A DNA stretch of 64,000 bases, from contig NHNW01000033.1 in NCBI GenBank assembly GCA_002786025.1, positions 496,001 through 560,000 of the forward strand. The letters are read 5' to 3'. The DNA comes from Zasmidium citrigriseum (taxonomy: Eukaryota; Ascomycota; Dothideomycetes; Mycosphaerellales; Mycosphaerellaceae). Position numbers and translations under genes: made by a program. Shown piece after piece: positions 20,511 to 30,802 of the stretch; the first letter of the stretch is position 1; every line of letters begins with the position of its first letter. A model generated the notes under the pieces. It was not told the DNA's origin. It saw only the letters and a list, made by a program, of their open reading frames with translations, and made no database searches.

Positions 20511-21710
20511 CTATGTACTGTCATTGATGCGCTCGAGCACACTTCCAAAGGACTTCTCCCTCTGCAGCGCCGCTTTGTGCAAAGTCGGATACTGATACGG
20601 CGGCACCGTGCAGTAAAAGAAGACGAACACCCAACAGTATCCAAGGATCTTCCTCGTCCAAGGGCGGTAATTGAGATATCTTCCAATCTTGCCACTCAAG
20701 GCATGCTCGACGACACCACAAGCGAAGTTCAACAGCAAGAAAATCAGATCTGACATCGGATCCGCATCCGGCTCAGTCTTCCTCGCGACCAGGACATGTA
20801 TCAGACCAGACATGGCGAAGACGCTGAATGCCGAGAAGAGCTTGTCCAGATCGCTGCCAGCCCTGAGTCCGAGCGCCTTTCTCCCCAAGAGTCGTCCGAT
20901 ACGGAGTTGCGAAATCGATCCGATCTTGTGCCAGAACTTTCCCCAGAAGCCTCGCAGACTAGTAGCTTCCAAAGGACTGCCGAAGAGAGGTGGCCATTCG
21001 TCCGGTACATCCAGGCGGAGGATGGATACAAAAGTGATGGCGAGGACTGAATGGACGATGCTGAGCTCCACGAAGGTCAACCAGGCCCAGTAGAAAGCGT
21101 ATGCCGAACGAAGAAGTGCTTGTCTATCGGCGTGAAAGTGAAAGTATCGCTGATGCGGGTCGCTGAAGTCATCTGGCTGTGGATTCAGGACCAGAACGAT
21201 TGTCAATTCCAGGACGACGTATATGAGGGCCAGTCCTACCATTGAAAGGACTTTTCGAAACGCAAAGCCGAAGCGTTGATTCCCAGTAATTTGCTCGCTC
21301 TTCGACATGGAGATCCGGCGTGGATTCATCCAAGCTTTGACACCAAGCAATATCTTGCCTTGCATCTCGTGGAATGCAGGAAATGCTCCCTTGAACCCAG
21401 ACCGAGAAGCTTGCGTCGGAAACTCGATCTTCTCCACATACAGCGCCGACATCGAATGGAAGATGTAGATCAGACTCGTGAACGCCATCAGCCAGTCGAC
21501 TCCCGGCAGATGTGGCGAGAGTCGATCGACCGTTCGGTACCATTGGATCGGCAAGATCAGGTTGAGTGGAAGAAGCCAAAGCCTTCGATCGGGTGGTTGA
21601 GATCTGGTGTAGATGAAAGCTGGGCATGTTGCGGCAAACCATAGCAAGGGCTCTGCAGCTGCGAGCAGACTTCCAACGTCGTCTTGCTCCACGACTAAGT
21701 TGTGGTCCAT
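20511..21710 (-). CDS. Membrane-bound O-acyltransferase, wax-synthase-like
   Basis: This single-exon frame encodes 399 residues from ATG 21710, chosen because it sits in a perfect GCCACCATGG context; the frame could extend to 21821. There are about eight hydrophobic segments. The conserved WPPLFGSPLEATSLRGFWGK followed by FWHK is the hallmark of the wax-synthase-type domain found in fungal terpenoid and trichothecene acetyltransferases. The likely catalytic His is in FAMSGLIHVLVAR. It would transfer an acetyl or acyl group to a hydroxyl on a lipophilic substrate in the ER membrane. No terpene cyclase is near, so its substrate is unknown. Confidence 0.82.
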   Translation of the reverse strand: MDHNLVVEQDDVGSLLAAAEPLLWFAATCPAFIYTRSQPPDRRLWLLPLNLILPIQWYRTVDRLSPHLPGVDWLMAFTSLIYIFHSMSALYVEKIEFPTQASRSGFKGAFPAFHEMQGKILLGVKAWMNPRRISMSKSEQITGNQRFGFAFRKVLSMVGLALIYVVLELTIVLVLNPQPDDFSDPHQRYFHFHADRQALLRSAYAFYWAWLTFVELSIVHSVLAITFVSILRLDVPDEWPPLFGSPLEATSLRGFWGKFWHKIGSISQLRIGRLLGRKALGLRAGSDLDKLFSAFSVFAMSGLIHVLVARKTEPDADPMSDLIFLLLNFACGVVEHALSGKIGRYLNYRPWTRKILGYCWVFVFFYCTVPPYQYPTLHKAALQREKSFGSVLERINDST

Positions 21711-22134
21711 GGTGGCAAAGAATCGACCGTAAGAAGAAAGCAAGTGAAGAATTGAGCGAGCATATCTTGTCGCAAAAAATGAGAATGACGACTGCTGATA
21801 TGAGCCAAAGACCAAAGCCAAGCATCCTTCGTGGCATTCACAACTGTGTTGAAGTCTTGGCTGTCAGAAGCTCCGCGGAGCTGAAACGCAGCATCACATG
21901 CACGAAAGCCACCAAGACCGATGAAAATCACATGTCGTCAGTCAAAACAAGGCACGATTCGCTTTTGCAGACTTGCTGCACTTGAAACATCACGGAAAAC
22001 ATCATCTCATTAATCTGGAAATTGATGTACTCTAGATCTAAGGAACGTCCTCGCAATTCATCTCGAATCAAACTTTCTCAAATCCCCATCGAACTCATCA
22101 AAACCCTCATCATCCCAGTTCTTCCTCATACTAT
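21711..22134. other. Intergenic, no feature seen
   Basis: This 424-base stretch lies between the acyltransferase start and the end of the small secreted protein gene. Nothing was recognised. Confidence 0.4.
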
Positions 22135-22664
22135 CTAATCGGCAACAGCCCGGAGAGCAGCAACCAAATCATCGTACTGTCCCTGAGTCAAGTCATCATA
22201 GCGGAGACAGTCCGATCCGCAAGGAAGGGCGTAAGGCCCCTCAGCTGGGTCCCCAACCAAGACGTTGGCCAAGTTCATACAAGTCGGCGGGACGTTCGTA
22301 AATTGAACAGCTGTATCACAAACACATCAGCTCCCACCTCCACCACCCACACAACGAGCTTGAACTTACCAAACTGCGCCGGACTAGTAGCCAGCACCCC
22401 TCCACTGCTCTGCAGCTCATTGTAGCAGCGCTCATACTCAAACTGCGGAACTCCGGGGGTATTCTGACGACGCGCCATGTCCAGAGCGCCGCCTTTGACG
22501 GGGATGGGGATTGAGCGCTTGCCGAAGATCTCGACGAAGAGGCTGGCGATGCCGTCGCAGAAGAGGTCGCAGGCGAGACCGGCGGCGCGGCCGATGCTGG
22601 CGGAGCCGGGTTGGATCATGGTTGTGCCAATGGCGAGGGAGAGGGCGACGTTGGTGAACTTCAT
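22135..22664 (-). CDS. Small secreted cysteine-containing protein
   Basis: Two exons (22370-22664 and 22135-22310, 59-base intron with GTAAGT donor and ACAG acceptor) give 156 residues. The first 22-23 residues (MKFTNVALSLAIGTTMIQPG and onward) look like a signal peptide. The mature part has six cysteines (ACDLFC, RCYNE, TCMN and PCGSDC), and a basic site (GKRS) that could be a processing point. The C-terminus reads YDDLTQGQYDDLVAALRAVA. A TATA box lies 101 bases upstream. No family was recognised. Size, secretion and cysteines fit an effector or surface protein, but this is only a class resemblance. Confidence 0.7.
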
Positions 22665-23902
22665 TTTGATGAGGAGTTGGGGTGGTTGCTTTGGTGGAAT
22701 GTGTTGTGGTGGATTGGGATGTGTTGCTGATGATGCTGGTGCTTGACTGGGATGAGATGGGGTCTTTTATATCTCATCTCCTCCATCGCCATCGTCCTTT
22801 TCTCACGATTTCAAGGTCCCACTGTCCTTCGTCCTCATGCATCGAAGATGTTGAGATACTGCTGCTCGCGATCGAGATGATGCGGTGGTGCTCTTCCAAC
22901 ACATCGCCATGGCACGAAGGAATACTTGGTCATGCAACTGAATACCATCAACGACACTCCTCGGAGGTGGAAGTGACCTTCATCGTCGCTGTGTCGCTGG
23001 AGACTTTCGAGGTCGAAGCCATCGCCATGCCACGATGGAATTCGAAAGCGCCGAAAGAGATCGCGGTCTTTCTTGGCCACTGTTGGTTGATGAAGCCCCA
23101 AGTGTAGGGCTTGAGGGCTGATACAACCTCAGGTCTTGTAGTCAAAGTTTTTCACCTGGTGGTTCCTCTTGGCATGCTGTGGTGACGAAGAATCTCCGAG
23201 GAGGTTTATCGATAAGCCTGTCAGAAGTGAGTGAGATATGGGAGTGGATCTATACCAAGCCTGGGCAACAAGATCTTGCTACCCACATGTACTGCACGTG
23301 TTTGTTTCGATTTCTCTTTTGAGACAACGCTGTAGAAGCTGAAGGTATCAAACGCCGACAGCCTCATACGTATGTGGGCTTCCGCGGAGGCTTAAAACGA
23401 TCTAATGCAAGCTTCGTTGTAGTGAACATGTGTTGGCTTGGCAGGCTTGGTATGATCGTTTCGTTTGGTAACTGCACTGCTTCGTCAGCTCTCGCTTGTC
23501 GTCCAGCACAGCTCGTCGATGTGAGTGGATTGCATGGCATCAGTCGGCCTTGATCATCGGCTGATCGAATGGGGGCGATGTTGATGACAGAAGGGCCGGA
23601 AAGAAGACGTTGCGTTTCGGCAGAGAGAAACTCGCGTGTGTCGAGGAATTACAATTACCAACATGTATTCATAGGTTCCTCCCATTCGCGCACAGTACAT
23701 GCAACCTCGTTGGCACAGCTTCCTCCCAAAACAGCCCCAGAAAGAAACACTCAAGAACGGCAACGAGGAAAGCGAATATTGATCCAGTCTTCGTCTCATC
23801 GTGAAGGCCAGCCAGTGGTAATGTATTCAAGTCATAGCCGCCTCGATTGACACATCAGGCCATGTAAGGTCACGATCATCATGATTGAGGCGGAGGCAGG
23901 CT
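22665..23902. other. Intergenic, upstream of small secreted protein
   Basis: About 1.2 kb has no recognisable gene. The frames here overlap on both strands without known motifs. Only the TATA box at 22765-22771 was noted. Confidence 0.45.
22765..22771 (-). promoter_or_regulatory. TATA box of small secreted protein gene
   Basis: TATAAAA on the minus strand lies 101 bases before ATG 22664. Confidence 0.5.
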
Positions 23903-26196
23903 TCATGGTTCAATGGCAGAGTCCCAAACGGCAGCTCCAGGTGGTGGCGGCGACCGGAGGTGTAACACTCCAGGCTGGGCAGATGGATGTCCAGTGGAGC
24001 CAGGGACACAGAAGTCGGCACTGTTCCAGGCCCAGTCATATGTCCGCTCCCAGAGTGCCTCCTGGTTCATATGCATCTCGACCGTGTGGAAGAAGCGACA
24101 ATCGGCAGCCTCATACACGAACTGTAAGGGCGTCATCGACTCGTCTCCCTGGCGAATGTTGTTCTTGAAGTTGATTCCCATCCCAAATTGGCCAGTGCCC
24201 CTTTCAAACACAATCGGCACAGCTTTCTCAAACTCGTGATACTCAGAGGGTGGTGTTGCTACGTCAGCAGCGGCAGAGACTGCTCCCAGAAGACGCCGCA
24301 GGGGCATCAAGTCTGTGCCCTTAGTGCCTCCAACGGCTTGCATGGGACCATTCCGTGGTCTGCCACCGACAACGACAGAGCGAGCGCCAGCTTGGTCTTT
24401 CATGAACTCTGAAAGCAGTGCGCAGGCCGAAGAACACATTCCGTCTTGGAGCAGTACAATGTTCCCAGCTTCAAAAGTCTGCGGCTGTGGCGCGGTGTCA
24501 TTTCCATAGCCGTAGACAGGGAACAGCGGGCCTCCCACGGCAGCAAGGTTTTCTCGTACAAGTGAGGTGAAATTTGCGCCTTGAAACATGAAAGCTGGGC
24601 CGTAAAGCTGCTCCCAAGAGTCGAAGGAAGTATTTGCCGCATTTGCAGCCATGGCGTAATCGAACGGTGTTGCAGTGGGCCCCATGTGATAAGGTACAAG
24701 AGAGACACTTTTGTCGTAACTGATCGTGTGACCCGTGAAGTTGAACAAGGGACTAGTGCGGTAATTGCCAGCACCGTACGGAGTCAGAGATGGGAAAAGC
24801 TCGCGGAATGTATCGTATGGAAGAGCCCCATGGCCGCCTCCGTTTCCACGAAGATCGATGATCAGCCTGGTCTTGTTGTTTGCCTTCGCGGTAGCGAGGA
24901 TCTGTCGAAGCACATTCTCGAAGTTGATCTGGGCGTCTCGGCCGAGCAAATCCGATCCTGTCGGCATGAAAGACGTAATGGACAGTACAGCCAGGTCGTT
25001 GTGCGACGAGGGAAAGTATCCAGCAATACTGCCGTCTGACTTGGCCACAAATGGTCGAGGATACGTCGTATGCGGTGGCTTGAGCTGATCATTGACTTTG
25101 ACGGGGGCGTAAGGCACTCGCGTCGGTACTGCAGCACTCTCGTCGCTGGTACTCGCATCTTCATCTCCAGATTTGGGTTGCGAAGCGGATGCGGTGATAT
25201 TTGCGGCATCGCGGACATAACGAATAAAGCTCGCACCATCGTGGACGCCTTGAAGAGTGGCGTTGCTCGCAAGCTTAGCTTTGTACTGAAGTTGGCGTTC
25301 AGTCCCGTTGGCAAAGACAACGGTGATGGAGTTAGCCTGCATCAGATTGGCGTGCGTGAAGGGGTCTGTCGAATGATGAGATGTTATCAAAGGAGGAACG
25401 GTGTGGAAGAGCGCGTTGTAGTTCGCATCGGGGTCCTGGAAACGGCCGAGTTCGGATGCTTGCTGGTTCAACCAAGTCTCCACGGTATCGTTGTTGATTT
25501 TTCGCAGCGGAGAGGGACAGGAGGGCGAAGAACAGTTACGTAGAGCAGACATGTCGCGGTATGCGTAGATGTCGGGAAGTTGCATACCATCTGAGGAGAC
25601 CTGAAGCAATAGCAAGTGATTAGCGACAGACTCGTGGTATCTTTCAAGGGCGATTTAGATCTTACCGAGAGCAACGAGAAGGGATCCACCTCGTCAGCCA
25701 GTGAACTGCCTGTACTCTCAAGCTTGACGAACTGAACGGCTGCAATGATGTCCGGTTTGTAGGCGAGATGACCCTCGTGGGCAGTCAAAAGCAACTTGTA
25801 GATGTCACGCTGGAAAAGGTATTCGCTGTCGTAGTCGCCGCGCACCAGCTTCTCCTCGATGTCGTCAAGCCCACCCATGAGGTCGGCGGCCGGATACATG
25901 TATCCTGGCGGAGGATCTCGAAGGTACTCCAACGTGCTCTGGAACTGAAGGATCTGGCGAAGTCCGGCCAACTGCAGCGGTGCCACCTCTTTCAACAATG
26001 GAACCGATACAAGGCAGTTCATCATGAGCTCTGGATCGAAGTACTTGGCGCCCTTCGCTTGGGCAATGCTGAGGAGCTTGCATGGCTCGATCTTGTCGGT
26101 CGGTGGCTTGAGGGCATCGTCGTGGTGAGAATTCGGGAGGATGGGAGAAGCGGTGACGAGGGCCGCGCAAGCGACGGTCGCCTAGACCGCCAACAT
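23903..26196 (-). pseudogene. Secreted S41-type (tail-specific) protease family protein with TAG in signal peptide
   Basis: Two exons (25666-26196 and 23903-25600; 65-base intron, GTAAGA donor, TTCAG acceptor) encode about 742 residues. The C-terminal half has the S41 core: RLIIDLRGNGGGHG, then DGMCSSACALLSEFMKDQAG, whose Ser is the nucleophile candidate, and RSVVVGGRPRNGPMQA. The N-terminal domain (EPCKLLSIAQAKG, AHEGHLAYKPD) fits fungal secreted members. The first codons read M-L-A-V-stop-A-T-V-A-C-A-A-L-V-T-A-S-P: a good signal peptide interrupted by TAG at 26182-26184. The next in-frame ATG is about 56 codons on and would remove secretion. Hence the pseudogene call, although a base error or an unseen upstream exon spliced at GTCTAG remains possible. 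Confidence 0.72.
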
Positions 26197-26375
26197 GCTG
26201 CAAGTCTGTCGGATGAGGAGAGATATCGCTGCCGTCAATGAATCTGATGAAGATGTCGCCGCTGAGAACTGAAATGTTGATGTCAATGTCGAGTCGATGT
26301 CCAAGCCCTCAAATTCGGAAAGTAAACAAACCCACCCGCCACATGCGCCTACCCATCAACATCCACCGCACCTTC

Positions 26376-27998
26376 TCAATCCTCCCCAACCCCACCACGA
26401 TACCGTATCCTCATATGCATATCATGCTGGTTCGCAAACCACACCGACTGCACCCTCCACGGCTTCTCAGGATTGACAAACTCGGCGTCGAAGTGGTGTA
26501 GGAATTGAGCGAGGAATTTGTGCAGTTCGACCAGAGCGATGTTGCGGCCGATGCACATGCGTGGGCCGTTACCGCCGAACGTCAGGTCGTGGGTGTTGAG
26601 GTAGCGGACTTTGTCTTCGGAGGCGAGCCAGCGGGAGGGGTTGAAGGTGTCTGCGTCGGGGCCTGGGAAAACTTCAGTATCAACTTCATGGTGAGGACTC
26701 GATTCACTCACCCCAGACGTCTGGATCGCGATTCGCTGAGATGGGACTCATTCCGACTGTTGTCCCGGCTGGAATCGTCTTCCCATCGACAATCATCTCC
26801 TCTGGCGCATATCTTAAGAGTTGGTAGACAATCGAGGGGAAGAGCCTGGTCGCTTCGCGGATCACAGCGCAGAAGAGCGGCAGTTCGAGAGTCTGCTGAT
26901 AAGTGATCGGTCGCTGCAGGTCCTTGCTCTTGTAATACGCATCCACCTCCTCCTGTGCCTGACGATACACCTCAGGATTCTTGCACAAGTAGTACAGACA
27001 CGACCGCATGCCAATGGACGTCGTATCCGCACCCGCACCACTTCACACCAGTTAGCACCACCCGAACAACTCCCTTACGATACTCACATCAAATTCAACG
27101 CCTCCATCAAAACCTCCTTATCCCCCGCCGGCCCCCCATCAACCCCCTTCATCCTCAAAAAATGACTCAACATATCCTCCCTCTCCTCCTTCCCCTCCCC
27201 CTTCCTCCGCCTCAACATCTCATCCGTCCACTTCCCAAACATAACAAAAAAATTCTCCACCCCACACAACTCCACAACTTTCATCGTGAACTCATTCGTG
27301 AACCACCGCGCCTGTCCCCAGTAATGCCCCATATTCGACATGAGTCGGAAACCCTCGTGGATGTTCTCTTGCAGGGCCATGACGTCGCTTTCTGTCTCGA
27401 GCATTCCCAAGGGTGCGCCGTAGCCTAGGGACCCGATGATGTCGAAGGCGAGGTGGTTGGTCCATTTCGCCATGTCGAGGATGTTTCCTGCTAGGGCGTG
27501 GTTTTTGAATTTGAACATCATGAGATCGAGACATTCTTGCATATACTCCTCATACCGTAGCATCGCACTCATGGAGTACGCGGCACTCAGCCGCTTCCTC
27601 AAAAAGGCGTGGACTTTTCTATCCTGGGTGCTGAAGACCGCGGGTCCGGCGCGCGGGGCTTGCCAGACTTCGTACCATTCTGTTTTGACGGATTTGGTGC
27701 CGTGGCTGTAGAGAGTTTTGAGGGCGGTGGCGTCGACGAGGGAGAGTTCGTTGGGAGCGATTCGGACTGCTTTGCCGTACTTCTTGTGGAGGTCGACGAC
27801 AGTTTCGTGCCAGCTGCCGGACCAGTAGTGTCTGTTGCGCCAGTAGCCGGAGAGTTTTGCTTCGAGGGGCCCGGGGAAGGAGGATAGAGGGTGGAGGGTT
27901 AGACGATAGATGGCTATGGCGATGAGGGTGATGATCAGAGCTGCCGGGAGTGTTACAAAGGGGTTTCCAGGAACCAGATTCAGGAGTCCAGGAGCCAT
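26376..27998 (-). CDS. Cytochrome P450 monooxygenase (second)
   Basis: Three exons (27088-27998, 26712-27040, 26376-26662) give 508 residues. Introns are 47 and 49 bases; the first contains a GCTAAC branch-like site. The order is membrane anchor (residues about 15-33), hinge LSSFPGPLEA, I-helix GAGADTTSIG formed across the first splice, K-helix IREATRLF (ExxR), and haem loop FGGNGPRMCIGRN. The phase of both introns restores these motifs exactly. It belongs with E-class fungal P450s resembling the pisatin-demethylase type in the VRIAPNELSLVD region. It is 183 bases upstream of the S41 gene on the same strand. Substrate unknown. Confidence 0.92.
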
Positions 27999-28803
27999 GA
28001 TCGATCCAATGCTGGAGTAAAAGCCAAAGCAGCAAATCTCGCATTAGAAACAGCAAGGGGTGAGTACGTATATAAGCAGACAGCCCTCGTACACGCCTCC
28101 CGGCAGCTCGGTTACGTATATGCACGCTGCGCTAAACTTCAGCCACCCGAGCGGGAGCATCGTATGAGGTCCTCGTGTGCTATACGCCAACGCAGCTCCA
28201 GCAGCTAGATCTGCCGCCAGCGTTTACCAAGTCGACTGCTCTTTCGGAGCCGGGAACGATATCTTTCCGCTTCGAGTATTCAGCTTTGGTGAGTGCGAAA
28301 AAGTGCGAGTTTCTGAAGCTGAAGGACTGGCAGGTTGTTGTGAGGGCTGAAACGATGGATGTGATCGCCGATTCGGAGCCGAAAGGTGTTGACTAAATGA
28401 CTGAACCTCCTCACTCAGCTGAAGATAGATGACTGTTATTGGATGAAGGCTGTCAATCCAAGGTTGTCCAGGACTCTGCATCTTTGAGGAGGTTCTTCGA
28501 GGACCCTTTCTAGCGTTTCAGCCCTTCACGATGCAGGTCGAGGATTGGCCTTTCCTGGCGCCTTACTCGACCCTATTGCACCATGCCTCCCGACAGCACA
28601 GTCATTCGCGTGGGATTCTTTCTTGTCCTGGTATGTGGTGTTGAGATCGATTCTACGAGCCAATCGTGGGCAAATGAAGGATGCGGACATGTACTCCTCA
28701 GCTCGGGTGAGATGCGGTCGAGGCCTCTTGGACGTGATTAAATTCCCGTAGGATCTTCATGACAAGAGATGATCTTCGCTCTCGCACCTTTCCCCCGGGC
28801 AGC
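27999..28803. other. Intergenic with P450 promoter
   Basis: About 0.8 kb with a TATATA-type stretch near 28067-28074, some 70 bases before the P450 ATG. A 73-residue frame at 28175-28396 shows no protein signature and was not called. Confidence 0.4.
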
Positions 28804-30603
28804 TCAGCAGATTGTAAACCACGATTTGTAGATCCCGCGGTGACAAAACCACGTATCAGGCAAGCGATACGGCACCCAGGGCACCCAGGCCATGCCACCA
28901 AAGACATACCGTACATCATGACCAATTCTCTCGAAACGGCGCAGCACAAGCATGAGTTCTGACCGCTCAATATAGATCAATCTGTCTCCGCGCTGGACTG
29001 CGTGGAAAGAAAAGCCCACCAAACCGCCTTCGGTATGAAAGGCATGTCTCCCTCTCCCTCTCCCTTGACCGGTATTGGTATTGTATGGCGCTGACAGAAA
29101 TTTGATAGGGCCATCGGATCTGTTTAGGTAGATATCTCGAGCCAGAAGGTAGCCGTAGCGCGGAGTTAAGCTCCGAACGAGATCTTCTCGTCGTCCGAGA
29201 TCATTGTCTTGTAGTCGAGATTTGTTGTGAAGTAGGCAATCTTGTGAGAACTCGGCTTCGTCCCTTGTGTCTGCTTCGAACAAGGACTGCAGTGACCGGT
29301 CTTCGGAGCTTGTGGTTGTCGATCTACGCATCAAGACCACAGGAGGACGTTTATAGCGCATTGGCGAGACTGTCGTGTGCTGCTTGCGACCATCCAGGAT
29401 TGAATACTCAACCACGTCAAAGACAATGCCCCGGATGGCTAGTAGTCGAAGTGTGTCGTCTATCTGGAGATCGGATTTGTCGATGTACGCCTGTATGCCC
29501 GAGTCTCGCAGCCGGTCGTGGTCATCCGGTGTAGGAAACTGAGATCTGTTGCCCGTGAAATCCAAACACCAAGAAGGGACGTCTGCTCGCTGCGAGTCTG
29601 CTTGATATAGGTCTCTTTTCAAGCACAGTGTATGCAACCTTCCTCGACTGTGCATTGTCGCAAACATGGTCTTGGCCGACACTTGCGCCGCGGTCAAAGC
29701 GTAATCGACGCCGATCTCTGTGGCCTCATGCTCCTCGATCAGACTGAGAAGTCCGTAGATGAGGTCTCGCCGATCTGTGCAGTTTACGGGTGTAGGAGAG
29801 TGAGCCACCAAACGGATGAAGATATTGATGAAATACCGGTCACCCCACTTGTTTCTCCAAACCCGCGTGATCGCCAGGATGGATTCCATTTTATTCTTCA
29901 ATGACTTTAAGTTCTCTTTCTCCATCAGCGGTAGTGGTAGCTGTTGGTCCAGTCGAAAGGAAGCCCATGGGTCGGAGATTCGGGCAGCGCCCCAGCAGAT
30001 GTACAATTTCGTCGCCAATGCAAACTCCTGCATCGTCCATAGCCGCTCATGCCAAGGTTCCCCATCGAATTCAATGTCCTTCAATCGCCAATTCCACCAT
30101 GCGCTTTTCAAGTTATCCAACGCCTTGTCACCGCGACGGCGATCAAAGAGGCATTCGAGCATGGCATTAGTGGCTACGTTCGACTCCCCAAGCCACACAT
30201 TGACACAAGATGCGTATCGGGGGATGTCGCCCATCATTAGGACTTGATTCGCCCGTTCCTTCAAAGCCTCACTCGAAGTCGACTGATTGATGCAGATCTG
30301 ATCAATCCACAGAGTGCGTTTTCTGAAGGTTGAACGAAGGCGACGAAGGGCGTTGAACAGATTATCTGTGACGGCGAAGTTGGCGTGCCGGTTGACTTGG
30401 ATCGTTCGGCCGGTTGGGCTGGGACCCCAGACATGCGAGAGCGCTTCATAGTCATCCTCACGATTAATGGTTCCTCGGACAATGTATAACTTGACTCGAA
30501 TCGGAGCGCTCCAGATTCCCGGTAGCAGAGTGAGAAGTCTGGTGTCTGCTTTTGTTGGCAATCGTACTTCCTCGTCGTAGTACACCGCTTCCATGGCTGA
30601 CAA
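28804..30603 (-). CDS. Heterokaryon incompatibility (HET) domain protein
   Basis: This is an intact single-exon protein of 599 residues. The HET domain is N-terminal: YEALSHVWGPSP at about 52-63, RTLWIDQICINQST at about 95-108, ERANQVLMMGDI at about 115-126 and VNVWLGES next. The middle has RRDLIYGLL, common after the HET core. The C-terminal half holds no known effector domain. HET proteins trigger cell death or stress when unlike cell contents meet during fusion, and some act in defence against foreign elements. No partner (STAND or prion-like gene) is adjacent. Only the family is certain. Confidence 0.88.
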   Translation of the reverse strand: MSAMEAVYYDEEVRLPTKADTRLLTLLPGIWSAPIRVKLYIVRGTINREDDYEALSHVWGPSPTGRTIQVNRHANFAVTDNLFNALRRLRSTFRKRTLWIDQICINQSTSSEALKERANQVLMMGDIPRYASCVNVWLGESNVATNAMLECLFDRRRGDKALDNLKSAWWNWRLKDIEFDGEPWHERLWTMQEFALATKLYICWGAARISDPWASFRLDQQLPLPLMEKENLKSLKNKMESILAITRVWRNKWGDRYFINIFIRLVAHSPTPVNCTDRRDLIYGLLSLIEEHEATEIGVDYALTAAQVSAKTMFATMHSRGRLHTLCLKRDLYQADSQRADVPSWCLDFTGNRSQFPTPDDHDRLRDSGIQAYIDKSDLQIDDTLRLLAIRGIVFDVVEYSILDGRKQHTTVSPMRYKRPPVVLMRRSTTTSSEDRSLQSLFEADTRDEAEFSQDCLLHNKSRLQDNDLGRREDLVRSLTPRYGYLLARDIYLNRSDGPIKFLSAPYNTNTGQGRGRGRHAFHTEGGLVGFSFHAVQRGDRLIYIERSELMLVLRRFERIGHDVRYVFGGMAWVPWVPYRLPDTWFCHRGIYKSWFTIC

Positions 30604-30802
30604 GCTAGATGGAATGCAGGAAGTCCAGTCTTCGACATGATTATTGAATTTGAGCCTCTGCGGCCGCCCATTTTGAAGGGTCGTGTGATGGGGACCTGCC
30701 TGAGAGCTGAGGCTGAGCGAGGTGGCTGCAGTCTAGATCCACCGCCAAGACGTAAGACCGCCATACTTGCAGGGGAGAACAGTTGCATAGAAACCATCTC
30801 GC

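Noticed and set aside
10254..21710. Secondary-metabolite cluster from P450, MFS, reductase and acyltransferase
   Set aside because: No backbone synthase is present, and unrelated genes (2EXR array, orphan) lie between them.
28175..28396. 73-codon plus-strand frame as a small gene
   Set aside because: No homology cue, signal peptide or promoter element; treated as chance.
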